This document shows positions 9,351-20,079 of a stretch of 64,000 nt of DNA, one piece after another. Made by a program: the position numbers and the translations under genes. The notes beneath the pieces are model-generated. The model had not been told where the DNA came from. It was given only the letters and a program-made list of their open reading frames with translations, and did no database searches. Position 1 is the first letter of the stretch. Each line of letters opens with the position of its first letter. Origin of the DNA: Bolinopsis microptera (taxonomy: Eukaryota; Ctenophora; Tentaculata; Lobata; Bolinopsidae). Location of the stretch: positions 17,933,669-17,997,668 of the forward strand of contig NC_087072.1 in assembly GCF_026151205.1 (NCBI RefSeq). The letters run 5' to 3'.

Positions 9351-10322
9351 CTACCTCAGACCCCTCGCTCCACCACCAGCACCGCCGCCTCGACCACGCC
9401 CTCTTGAAGCACTATTATCATAGCCACCCCCACCGTAACTGTTCTGCTGTCCACCATATCCACCATCATATCCACCACCATACCCTCCATAACCACCACC
9501 ACCACCACCACCACCATATCCACCTTGTTGTGGGTACCCACCATACCCTCCTCCACCTCCTCCACCACCACCGTAACCTTGCTGGTAGCCTTGTTGATAA
9601 CCCCCTGCTCCACCGTAGCCGCCTCCACCAGCACCGTAACCACCTCCCTGCATGTTGTAACCTCCACCGCCTCCGCTACCCTGGTTGTAGCCTGGCGAAG
9701 TGAACGAACTGTAGATCAGACTGCTGCTCATTCTCTTATCTGGCTCCTCGTTCAGCATCTGCACCACTTCTTTCCCTGCCTCGAACACGTTATCAGCTTC
9801 CCCTGTGATATCTACTCCTCGCTCATCTAGTCCGGGAATTGCTTTAGCGCTGGGAGTCACATCTATCTTTACTGAATGTTCGTTTTGAAGTTTCTGAACT
9901 GTCTCACCCTTCTTACCGACTATTTTACCGGCAATACTGGCTGGAACCAGACATTTCATGGTCTTCCTCCTCTTCTCTGCTCGGTCTCCTCGGTCGCTCT
10001 CTTTGAAGGGAATCTCCTCAGTTCTTAGAGTATTACTGATCCTCTTGAATACGTCCAGAACATTCTCCTCCATTCCCGTCACCACCACAATACGCTCTCT
10101 GGTACCCGGGAAGAACTCCTGGGCCTCGGAAAGATGAACCTGAGTCTGGGTCTCTGATTTCAGTTTGCTGATTTCGGCCCCTTTAGCCCCTATGATAGCT
10201 CCGGCAGTGTAAACTGGGACGAGGAATTTGATTCTGGTGCGGTTGTCTACTTTCTGGTGCTTGGCATTCTGGCTGTCTGGATCTGCCTGGTCGTCATATG
10301 AGCGCTTCACCGCACCCGACAT
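9351..10322 (-). CDS. KH-domain RNA-binding protein with Gly/Tyr-rich tail
   Basis: The 323-residue protein carries two KH domains, at about residues 30-95 and 120-190. Their GXXG loops read GAKG (in TAGAIIGAKGAEISKL) and GKKG (in AGKIVGKKGETVQKL). Spacing and flanking sequence resemble the Nova/PCBP/hnRNP K group, which bind single-stranded pyrimidine-rich RNA in splicing and mRNA control. From residue 215 on it is a low-complexity GGGGYGG/QQGYGG tail ending in an RGRGRGGG (RGG-type) segment, typical of hnRNPs that self-associate. It is encoded by one exon. An acceptor-like GATCTCAG lies one base before the ATG. The exact orthologue is unclear. Confidence 0.8.
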   Translation of the reverse strand: MSGAVKRSYDDQADPDSQNAKHQKVDNRTRIKFLVPVYTAGAIIGAKGAEISKLKSETQTQVHLSEAQEFFPGTRERIVVVTGMEENVLDVFKRISNTLRTEEIPFKESDRGDRAEKRRKTMKCLVPASIAGKIVGKKGETVQKLQNEHSVKIDVTPSAKAIPGLDERGVDITGEADNVFEAGKEVVQMLNEEPDKRMSSSLIYSSFTSPGYNQGSGGGGGYNMQGGGYGAGGGGYGGAGGYQQGYQQGYGGGGGGGGGYGGYPQQGGYGGGGGGGGYGGYGGGYDGGYGGQQNSYGGGGYDNSASRGRGRGGGAGGGARGLR

Positions 10323-10481
10323 CCTGAGATCATTCAGTATAGAGGTTGATACTCAAGAATCAAGTGACATTCATACAATGAAATGAATTGTAAATGTAAT
10401 GCTTCAGCAATCAGCATGGCATTGGAATGATTTTCAAAGACTATCTACAATGTTGGGAAGGCGAGACAGGAAAACTGCCTT

Positions 10482-10527
10482 AAATCATATCAATCGCACC
10501 CTTGCAAGGGTGCGATTGATATGATTT
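10482..10527. repeat. 46-bp perfect palindrome
   Basis: Two 23-base arms (10482-10504 and 10505-10527) are exact reverse complements with no spacer. The centre is CACCCTTG|CAAGGGTG. It lies in the short interval between the RPL8 stop and the KH gene, where an RNA copy would form a 23-bp hairpin with no loop spacer. Confidence 0.9.
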
Positions 10528-10655
10528 GTACGACGATTAAATTTGAAGAATTTGTATGCCTTCCCACCAGCTGAGACGAAATCAATATTTTGGTAACTTG
10601 CAGAGAATCTAACGCAATAAAACAGGTTTTGGCTGGATAAAAAATAAATTAAAAT

Positions 10656-11426
10656 TTAAGCATCTTTTGTTTCCTTCTTTGTTCCCCTCAGTCGTCCAGT
10701 TCGTCTGGCAGCGATCAGACCGACCTTGGCTCCGGAACTGGTATCTCGTCGAACAGTTGAAGGATGACCGATATGCTGGTGGTTACCTCCACCATGAGGA
10801 TGCTCCACGGGGTTCATAGCCACACCACGAACCTTGGGCCAGCAGTTACGTTTGACCTTGTATTTGTGATAAGCTCGGCCAGCCTTCAAGAGAGGCTTGT
10901 CGATACGTCCACCTCCAGCGATGATTCCGACAACTGCTCGGGCTTTGGAGTCTAGAACCTTCTTGGAACCAGATGGGAGTTTGATCCTGGATTTTCCAGT
11001 GTCAGGGTTGTGTGAGATGACGGTTCCGTAGTTACCGGATGCTCGGGCCATCTTACCTCTGTCACCGGGCTTAGCCTCGACGTTACAGATGATGGTACCC
11101 TCGGGAAGCTGTCCAATTGGCAGGCAGTTTCCGATTCCGAGTGTAGCTTTCTTACCGCAGTATACGAACTGACCGGTGTACATGCCCTCTACAGCACAGA
11201 TAAGCTCCTTGTTGATTCTGTACTTGTAGGGATCTCTGAAGTAAACTTTGGCAAGAGGTGCTCCACGACCGGGGTCGTGAATGATGTCTTTGACTACACC
11301 CTTGATATATCCGTGCCTCTCCGCATAATCGAGGTCTCTAAGTTTAACTTGTCCTTTCCTCTTTTTTACGTGGGCTTTGAAGATGCTTCCGGGCCCCTTA
11401 CGCTGTCCTCGGATGACGCGACCCAT
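10656..11426 (-). CDS. RPL8: 60S ribosomal protein L8 (uL2)
   Basis: The 256-residue protein is essentially full length for animal uL2, a core component of the peptidyl-transferase region. It starts [19 protein letters not shown], contains the SH3-like and OB domains, and keeps the conserved [16 protein letters not shown] loop with the histidine implicated in peptidyl transfer (mid-C-terminal). A single coding exon. The ATG is two bases after an acceptor-like TTACTTAATAG (AG at 11430-11429), and the stop codon of the upstream gene RPL13 is only 179 bp away. That leaves little room for a separate promoter plus a first exon. Confidence 0.96.
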   Translation of the reverse strand: MGRVIRGQRKGPGSIFKAHVKKRKGQVKLRDLDYAERHGYIKGVVKDIIHDPGRGAPLAKVYFRDPYKYRINKELICAVEGMYTGQFVYCGKKATLGIGNCLPIGQLPEGTIICNVEAKPGDRGKMARASGNYGTVISHNPDTGKSRIKLPSGSKKVLDSKARAVVGIIAGGGRIDKPLLKAGRAYHKYKVKRNCWPKVRGVAMNPVEHPHGGGNHQHIGHPSTVRRDTSSGAKVGLIAARRTGRLRGTKKETKDA

Positions 11427-11604
11427 CCCTATTAAGTAATATAATATAAGATATTATGTTAACTGTAGAAAGCGATTCTATCAATTATTTTAAATATTGG
11501 GGCGACCAACTTGATTGATATTTTAACAGGACTTTAAAATGCATAGATGAAATTCTACATGAATAAAACGATCACAAGTCATATAGATAAAAAGGGGAAA
11601 TAAA

Positions 11605-12945
11605 TTATTTCTTGGCTTTCTTGGCTTTCGCTGCTTTCTTCTTGGAACCTAAACCGTCATCTTCAGCGGCTTCCTTAGCTCTCTTTTCTCTGATTCCGAC
11701 TAATCGTACATTGGCTTTGTACATTCGCATGGTCTGGAAAGCTGAGGCCTTCTTCTCCTCGTCAGTGATAACTCGGGCGGTGGTGTCTGCGTATTGTTGA
11801 ACGATTGGCAGAACTGGGCCAGTAAGTTGGGTGGCTACATCAATTTCAGCCTGTGTGCTGTCTCCCTTCTTGGGCTTGGCGGCCTGAAAATTAAAATGAT
11901 TACAATCTGCAATCCCAAAAATATGCTAAAAAACCTCTTCTCTAACTAAAAGGAAGTGAAACCAGCTCAGATACACTGAACGATGAACCAGCCGCAGCAT
12001 GACATAAACAAAATTTAATTATGACCGAATAGATTCCATAGGAATAAAGAAAATCTTCAAAACGAACCTTTCGTGGGAAGAGGATGAGTCGGCTCTTGTA
12101 TTCCTTCAGTCTGAGAACATTAGCTTGAAGACTTTCTTGAGATCTGTTCTTCCTCCTGTGGTCTACAGCGATTCCGATTGAAAGAGCTTGTTTCCTGTTG
12201 ACACCAGCTGCCTGACGAGGCGAAATATTTTAAATTATTTGCAGAATAATATTCTAAGTACAATTAAGGTTATGTCGAAAATAACTGGTATGTGAGTGCT
12301 TTGGTTAAGGACATGTATAAAACGTCTTTGAAGAGTGAAGAATATAGGTCACCCTCTTTTAAAAACGAAATAAGTTTTTCTCCCAGAGTCTTGACTGTGA
12401 ACGACAATAGTGTAGTCACAAACACAACTCTGGTGCAACGATAACATAACTGTCAACCAAAATTACCTTAAGCTCGTCGAGGGTGAATCCTCGGCCAGCC
12501 CTGACTCGGGCGTTGTATCTGATTGTCTGGCAGTGAACCACTGGTCTCAGGAGACCGGCAACTGGGCGGGGGGCAATAGCCTGGGCCTTTACCAATCTCT
12601 TTGCTCGTCTGGACTTCTTCTTTCCAGCCTGGTTGAACCAGGTTTTGACGTATCTGAAACCAATAGCAGTCATTATCCAGTGATGATTCGATATTATTAC
12701 TATTTCATGGCACATGTTCTGTATTAAACGTGTCTAGGAGAATATCTAAAGTAGTTTATCCTCTTAATTGCGAATGAGTTGATATTCCAGAATCTTGTTT
12801 TGTAAGATGTCAAATGCAGCCACAAAGTCCAGATTCTGGAATAGAAAGGATATAGCAATATATCAGTTGACAGAAATTAATCTTACCTTTGCCAATCCTT
12901 GTGGAAATGGCTGTCAAACACCATATTATTATGTTTGGGCGCCAT
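11605..12945 (-). CDS. RPL13: 60S ribosomal protein L13 (eL13)
   Basis: Four exons (12945-12887, 12653-12467, 12211-12068, 11883-11605) encode 222 residues. Junctions are GT-AG and phases match (2/2, 0/0, 0/0). The product begins [20 protein letters not shown], continues [19 protein letters not shown] and the [28 protein letters not shown] block, and ends in a Lys/Ala-rich tail. It is a structural protein of the large ribosomal subunit. Introns 1 and 2 each contain a probable H/ACA snoRNA. A 5' acceptor-like AG at 12981-12980 leaves a 34-nt leader. The last donor is GTTCGT, weaker than usual. Confidence 0.95.
12311..12437 (-). ncRNA. Probable H/ACA snoRNA in RPL13 intron 2
   Basis: The minus-strand sequence folds into a first hairpin closed by CCAGAGT/ACTCTGG, with an inner stem TGTGA/TCACA separated by a pocket (TGTGTT and GTCAAG). 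This is the classic pseudouridylation pocket layout. It is followed by an AGAAAA H-box (ANANNA), a second hairpin built on AAGAGGGTGA/TTCACTCTT with a bulge, and ATACATGT, which places an ACA three bases before the likely 3' end. Position inside a ribosomal-protein intron is typical. The target uridine was not worked out. Confidence 0.55.
12728..12845 (-). ncRNA. Probable H/ACA snoRNA in RPL13 intron 1 (paralogue a)
   Basis: The first hairpin is closed by TCCAGAATCT/AGATTCTGGA (10 bp) with an inner TTTGT/ACAAA stem. The H-box is ATATCA. The second hairpin has GAGGATA/TATTCTC, and the 3' end is GACACGT (ACA plus three bases). A clearly related sequence lies in the RPS27A intron (13665-13780), and differences between the two preserve pairing. 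That supports a structured RNA rather than a chance repeat. Confidence 0.7.
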
Positions 12946-13213
12946 GATGAGAGCCGGTTATGCAAGAACCTTGACTTGCCTAAAGTAAGATAACAGGTTA
13001 ACCAAAACATTTTGATACATATGAAATCAGATCGCATCAAATATATTTATATACACATTCCCTTAAATTAAATTTGATAAGATAGACGATACTTGAAGAT
13101 TTAGTTACATCCAAATGAAGAAACAGATCAATTTCTGAAAACAATTATTGTTTGCAAGAGTCACGAATAAAACATCGTCGAGTTACAATAAATAAAAACA
13201 TTTAAAACTCTAA

Positions 13214-14119
<906 letters not shown>

Positions 14120-14279
14120 TTAAATGGTTAGAATATTGTAACAATCGGTATGATAAAAGATGTAATTTACAACAAAATGAATATTTGATACATTAAGATG
14201 TTTCGGGCACAAACAGTTTCAAAGTCTGCTGTAAATACAGGGGAGGCCAGAAGTCAGTACACTCAGTTTAGATCTTATA

Positions 14280-15089
14280 GGGGGGGGGGGGTACCACTGT
14301 CAATTTTGTCCATTTTGTCTTTGTCTTTTTTTACATTTTTTGTGAAGGACAGTGTTTTGGGGACAAAATGGACAATACTAGGGACAAAAGGGACACAAAT
14401 TTTGGACAAATGAGACAAAAAATTAGACAAGCTCAAATGTAGAGAATGTATATATTCTACTCGACATCAACAATTTAGATTTTCATGTCAGTGTTTTGCT
14501 GTACTTAGAATCAACTGAAACCACTGAAGGGACTTAAATAAGCAGAATTCATCAACGGCATCACATAAATAAATGTGTACACGGTTCAGTCAATATTTCA
14601 TTAATCCCATTAATCAAGTGGTGATATCAAAAAAGTCATAATCTTTTAATATCATAACGCTGTACCCTCTTGCTTTTAGAGTGTTGTTTGCAATGCAAGT
14701 TCAGCTCAAACGTCAAATGTGAATCAGTGAGCAGGCATATCGGACTAGACCAAGTTGTCTTGAACAGTGAGTACACTATAAAGGCTGATATATAACCAAT
14801 ATTGACTTTACTGTTCTGTCTGAATTTACCCAACTTATTAGCTTGTTGGAACTGTGCCTGAACAAGTATTTTTTGCATTTCAACGGATAATTAACCTTAT
14901 TTTCTTTACTGTCCATTTTGTCCCTGTCTATTTGTCTCGTTTGTCCCTGTCCTTTTTGTCCATTTTGTCCATTTTGTCCTTTTGGTCCCCGTCTTTTTTG
15001 TCACTATTATCTTTTTTTGTCCCTTTTGTCCCTCTTGTCCCTTTTGTCTTTTTTCAGGGATAAAATGGACAGTGGCACCCCCCCCCCCC
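14280..15089. mobile_element. 810-bp non-autonomous transposon with G-run termini
   Basis: Both ends are inverted copies: a run of 12 or more G, then TRCCACTGTCMATTTTRTCC. The flanking TTATA is duplicated (14275-14279 and 15090-15094). Subterminal sequence is built of CCATTTTGTCC-type units, especially in 14905-15060. The element has no coding capacity. It lies just upstream of the RPS27A gene. Confidence 0.7.
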
Positions 15090-15099
15090 TTATAACATG

Positions 15100-17140
15100 G
15101 CCATGTTTCATATTCGAGACCTGTAACTTTGCAGATGGTAAACTGTAACTACTTATTCGAGGATTGTCGCCAGAATTCAAAAATTCGGTTTCAAGAAGCC
15201 ACACCCAATGAAAATTGAATTGGTTTTACTTGTGTTTGCGAACATGCTAGAATCTCCATTTTATCATTTTGCAACAGGTCAGTAAATGTGGAATGCCATT
15301 TGAGAAGATGGCACAAAACAGATCGAAAACGACAAAGTTATCAATCAATTAACCAAATTGATTGGGTCATCATGTGATAGTGCTAAGACACCACAGTTGG
15401 GCAGCACGATTCCCATTATGCTTGTTTGATTCAATATATTCCTCGAATGGTTGATAATAGCAAGTTAAGTACTAAAATTTCTTGTTTCATTGATTTTAAT
15501 CGGGCTGAGAAAATAAGCCCAAACGCATGTTCGATGACTTTTATTTTATCCCCTATACTATTAAGCACTTGCACTGTTCTCATAATTAACTCTGTTGCTA
15601 AATGAATAAAGGTGTAAAGGGCATGTCACATCCCTTCGTGCACGAGGATAGTTATGTTCCTGCGAGACAATGGGACTGAAGTTAATATGACTTTTTCTAC
15701 ACATCTGAGCTCGTGTGAACTAGCACATAAGCAAACAAGCAAGTGACTCCAAAATGATGAATATTTGAGTGATAGGAAGATGTTAAACATTGGATCTGAT
15801 GGAAATCTGATGGAAACCGAAGTAAAAGAAAGGCTGACAGGGATAGAATAGGAAAAAAACGAGTGGGTTTCAGGACCGGGCCGAGTGAAGTCGGACACCG
15901 TTTAGTAGGAAGAATTTTTATGAACAGCTCCTTAATAGACGATAGAAAAATCTGAATTAATTCTCAATACTTATACTTCGTTACATGAGAAAATATTCAA
16001 TAGCATTTGATAAGGGAAAGCAGTAATCCTAAAAGTCTTGAAACTAGTGTTATATATCAAATCAACTTCATACAAATTAATTAATTATTATTATTATTAA
16101 ATCTAAAATAGCTAACAATTTAATAAATTATTAACAGGCCCCTTAACGTGGGCAATAATATACGCTTTATTAATTAATTAATTAATAAGTATTAGACCAT
16201 AGTCAGCAAACTCAACAATGCACTTGACCGCAGTATTTGTGGGCAAAACACATCAGGTGGGCAAATATTAAACTAGTTTAGATATATAAAAGGTGTGGAG
16301 ATTAAGTGAAATCTTTACAAATTTAAAATGCAAGGTCGTTACAGAGATAATTTGGTTAATAGTTGAGTTTCTTTTGATCACATTAACATGGCACCTACAA
16401 ATTAATTCACGTGGAAGAAATGGTCTGGACTTCCCACCCATCAAAAATGATAATCTAGAGCAACGCAATTCAAACCAAGTTAAAGATTAACTTTATTACA
16501 TAAAATTTGTACTTTACTTTAAAATCTAAACAGAAATTCGAGGTGTATATCACACACATGTTCGCAATTTGAAACAGTGGATGAAAGCATGACTATTGGC
16601 CAAAATCACATCTTGATGCAGCAGTACATTTCTGGAGCAAGCGAGAATTTGTGAAACTGATAGAAACTTGCCCTATTTGTGTTTTGATCACCTCATTCAA
16701 TGTGGTAGTTTAGAGTACCAAAGAAAAAGCTTCATTAGTCTCGTTTGGTAGTGACAGTTTTCAGGGTAGTACGTCCCTTAAGCATTTATCAATAAGCCCA
16801 CATTTGTCTTCGAACAAGGTACATAAAGAGGAGGGAAGAATATCCAGTGTAGTTATCACTTTAATATATAATATGAAACTCACATTTCCACTTATCTTAG
16901 GGTGACAATGGAATAATAAAGTAATGTTAACAACGCTGAAAATATCAAAGTTGTACACGACGCTCGACTTTTATATTACCATGGATGGACTAGTGCTTTG
17001 ACGTTTTTGACTAATCTTTAATTTTGGTGATTTAAGATTTGTTGAAATTTTTAAAACTTTGAAATGGCATTTAAAATTAAATTTAATTCGTTTATAAGTT
17101 TAAAAAATTGTTTGTATCGATTATCAATTTGACCATTATT
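15100..17140. other. AT-rich intergenic region, no genes seen
   Basis: Short open frames exist on both strands, but none has a recognisable domain, splice context or coding-like composition. There are short AT repeats such as TTAATTAATTAATTAA around 16170 and an ATT run near 16085. Confidence 0.5.
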
Positions 17141-18361
17141 AATGGTTTGGCCCGGCGCGCGCTACTTCGTAGCACTTGCCATAACATTTCGAGAAGAAAG
17201 CGGCGCGCGCTACTTCGAAGAAATTTAGACGAGTAACATCCGTCAATTATCAATTATAGGGGCGCAATTATATTTTTAACGTTCTGTGTCATGTGTACAT
17301 GCTTATACGTTTTTGTTTTATGAGTAAGCTGTGGTCTTTCGAATAAGACCTATTACATAACATGAAAATAATTTCTTGACGAATTATGAGCAAATAAACA
17401 TTTTGTCAGACGCGCGCGCGTGACAGGCTTGATCGAACAGTCAATATGCAAAATTTAATCGCGCCCTAATTATGAATTAAAGCTTAAATATTTACAGAAA
17501 TTAAGCAAAATATGCAATGCAGCTTTTGATACGTTTTCAGTTTTTGTCATACGTTGTAGACCTGCGCCGCGCGAGTGCGCCGCGCGGCTGTATCGTGGCC
17601 ACTTAGTGAAACGACAATGGGGGTCATGACATGATACAAATACGTTCAATATTTGACGTTGAACATGGCGCGCCGGGTTAACTTGTTAATATATGTGATA
17701 TGATAATGGACAACCAATTCATTACGTATGAAATTATGAAATAGTTCTAATTTTATAACAATTGCTAGATTATGCATCAAGTTGACGTGCTCCAACCAAA
17801 ATTGAACAGGGAATCGTTTAAAATAATTGTTAGTTCACGAGGCATCTCGACAAAAGCTTGTATCACGTGGTGACCCCCACGGTCATTCATTGTATCGTCT
17901 TCGACGATACAGGATGAGCCGCGCACTTCGTGCGCGGCGGGTCATACAACGTATGACAAGCAAAAGCTACTTACGCTATTGTGCTTTTCTTGTAGGTTTA
18001 CAACCTATCAGGACGCGCGCCGAGTTGGACTCGTCGACGGTCCTAATATTTTGAAGCATTATCACCCGTTAATGCTTTTCTAGATAGTCAATAGTAGTGT
18101 TCTTGAGCCTAGCTTGTTATACGAAAAACAAATGCATATGATATTGATTCTAAATACATTGCGAAAGATTTGATCTCGATTCATAAAGTTTGAAAGAAGT
18201 TACTGCAATGCGCGCAATTTGGGGAGTGTGCTTTTTGACCATTGTTAATTATCTGGCCCGGCGCGCGCTACTTCGTAGCTCGTGCCATCGGGCCACATTT
18301 CGAGAAGAAAGCGGCGCGCGCTACTTCGAAGAAATTTAGACGAGTAACATCTGTCAAGTGT
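17141..18361. repeat. MITE cluster (families D, B and C)
   Basis: Family D copies occur at about 17141-17247 and 18237-18357; the second is flanked by GTGTGCTT on both sides. Family B copies are at about 17546-17640 and 17860-17960, and a family C copy is at about 17991-18070. The GC-rich GGCGCGCGCTACTTCG hairpin cores stand out against the AT-rich background. No gene is supported. Confidence 0.65.
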
Positions 18362-18754
18362 GCTTTATGTGGATATATAAACTGCGCCCTTAATTCAATA
18401 ATGGAAATTGGAGGACGTCGTCGGTTTGCACACCGCTTACTGGGCGTTGGAGGCCGCGCAAACGATCATTTTTACTTCGCATCGAGATCGTTACTTTGTT
18501 AATTCGCAGAGGAACGATCTGGAACGATCTGGAAGGGTTGACATCTTCAATCAAACTGGGCGGCACTCAGCCTGTCATTCAATTTCAACCGCATCATAAT
18601 TATGAAAATTACAGACCTTTACATTTACAACATTATATTACCGCTCCCAGTCCCACTACACACTTTACTAGTGACTATAAATCGCGATCGCCCAAATTCA
18701 AAATTTAAAGAAAATTCTCGTGAAAAGGCCCTTAGGGTATGAAATTAATCGTAA

Positions 18755-19560
18755 TCGGTGTATTTTTGGATGCTGATTCCGAATAACCCCCCACACCCCA
18801 TGACGTAGGGTAAAAATGCTTCCCTGGAGAGTTATAGGAAAAAAACTGTTTTAGTCACGTGACAGGCTAGTTAAACACGAATTCGATTGTTTAGGGCTCG
18901 GGTTAGGGGTATGGATAGCTTCGGGGTTATGGTTCATGTAAAACCGTTTAATTTGTTTGGCCAAGTCACGTGATAATTTTTGGGCCGAAAATTACAGACG
19001 TAATGCCGACGTACATTGCGCGCCGACGTACCACCTTGCTGTGTCTTGTTGCTTACAAACCTTTTATCTTTAAATGTTAAAAATCCTAAAATTTAGTTAA
19101 CAGTTAATCTCCAGTTTCAAAGCCGGGCTGACTTATTTTTCGATTAGGAAATTTCTAACTTGTTAGTTGTTTTAACTACTCCTTATTGGGCACTACACAC
19201 TACCCATGGCTCATCTTTAAACCGAGCGTGCCAAATCACTCTACTCTCGATCTTCTAAGGGCCCCCTAACAGTTGGAACCAACTTGAATAGATGTATTTT
19301 CGGACGCTAATTCCGAATCACCCCCATGACATAGGGTTAAAATGCTCCCCTGGCGAAAAACTGTCTCGATTAAGTGATATGACCGTATAAGGAAGTTGGT
19401 CTTATTTCTCTTTAGGGTAAGAATTCCAGGATATGCTTTTGTTAGGGATTGGGATCAGATTAGAGGGCTAGGGTTTCGAATAGTCGTTCAGGGCCAGCTA
19501 AAGAACGGGTTAAAAAGTCACGTGACAGTCGAGTGTAGAGTGATTAATCATCATTCTCCA
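18755..19560 (-). repeat. Dispersed repeat with TTAGGG-like blocks (copy 2, inverted)
   Basis: This is the inverted relative of 1668-2100. The block that reads GGTGTATTTTTGGATGCTGATTCC near 18765 recurs at about 19285, so the copy contains an internal duplication or two adjacent elements. TTAGGG-like words recur around 18890 and 19440-19475. The GATTAATCACTCTACACTCG site at its end (in reverse complement) is the uninterrupted version of the site that family C occupies near 1790. Confidence 0.6.
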
Positions 19561-19794
19561 TAAACACCAAAAAAAATCAAGTATAAAAACGGTCAATTGT
19601 AAAAGTTTGAATAAATTAGAGCCAAGCATCACCAATGATATTTGTTTATTTCCACTAACAGGACTATCGTCTAACATTTACAAACATTCTAACATCTAAA
19701 AAATCGAGCAGTATCGTGGTAAACCGTCATATCATTATATTCTCAATAGATTGTACACTGTACAATGTACAGTATAGAAATTAGCGTAACTAAC

Positions 19795-19963
19795 CTAGGT
19801 CTATAAAGATATTTCTGATGTAATCGTTCACTGAAGTGATTCCCATAATTTCGTAAACAGATCGCACGTTTCTAAAAGCTCGAACATCGGAAACCCACTG
19901 TGCTATTCGCTGTCTCATTTCAAATTTCTCAAAGTCCTCTAAGCGGAAATAATCATACTCAAA
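19795..19963 (-). CDS. Candidate internal exon of an unidentified gene
   Basis: The minus strand has an acceptor-like GATTTTAAG at 19965-19964, an open frame that includes DYFRLEDFEKFEMRQRIAQW and FRNVRSVYEIMGITSVNDYI, and a donor-like CTAG|GTTAG at 19795. The composition looks coding, but I recognise no family. It lies downstream of the METTL6 stop codon and could be an alternative 3' exon of that gene or part of a decayed neighbour. Confidence 0.35.
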
Positions 19964-20079
19964 CTTAAAATCAGATAATTTAAGTCGATTATAACGATAT
20001 CATACTGATTACTGTCCTTCTTTGACTGGTATTCACCGTATTCTATCACAATAATAAGAAAAATAATAAAAATGGCGTG

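Noticed and set aside
9356-9830. His/Ser-rich and Val-rich frames opposite the KH gene
   Set aside because: Antisense or shifted reading of the Gly-rich tail of the KH protein.
11612-11800. Plus-strand frame opposite RPL13 exon 4
   Set aside because: Antisense shadow; the minus strand has the correct RPL13 C-terminus with matching splice phases.
15626-15898. 90-codon minus-strand frame
   Set aside because: Ser/Phe-rich, no recognisable family, no acceptor or donor signals; likely chance.
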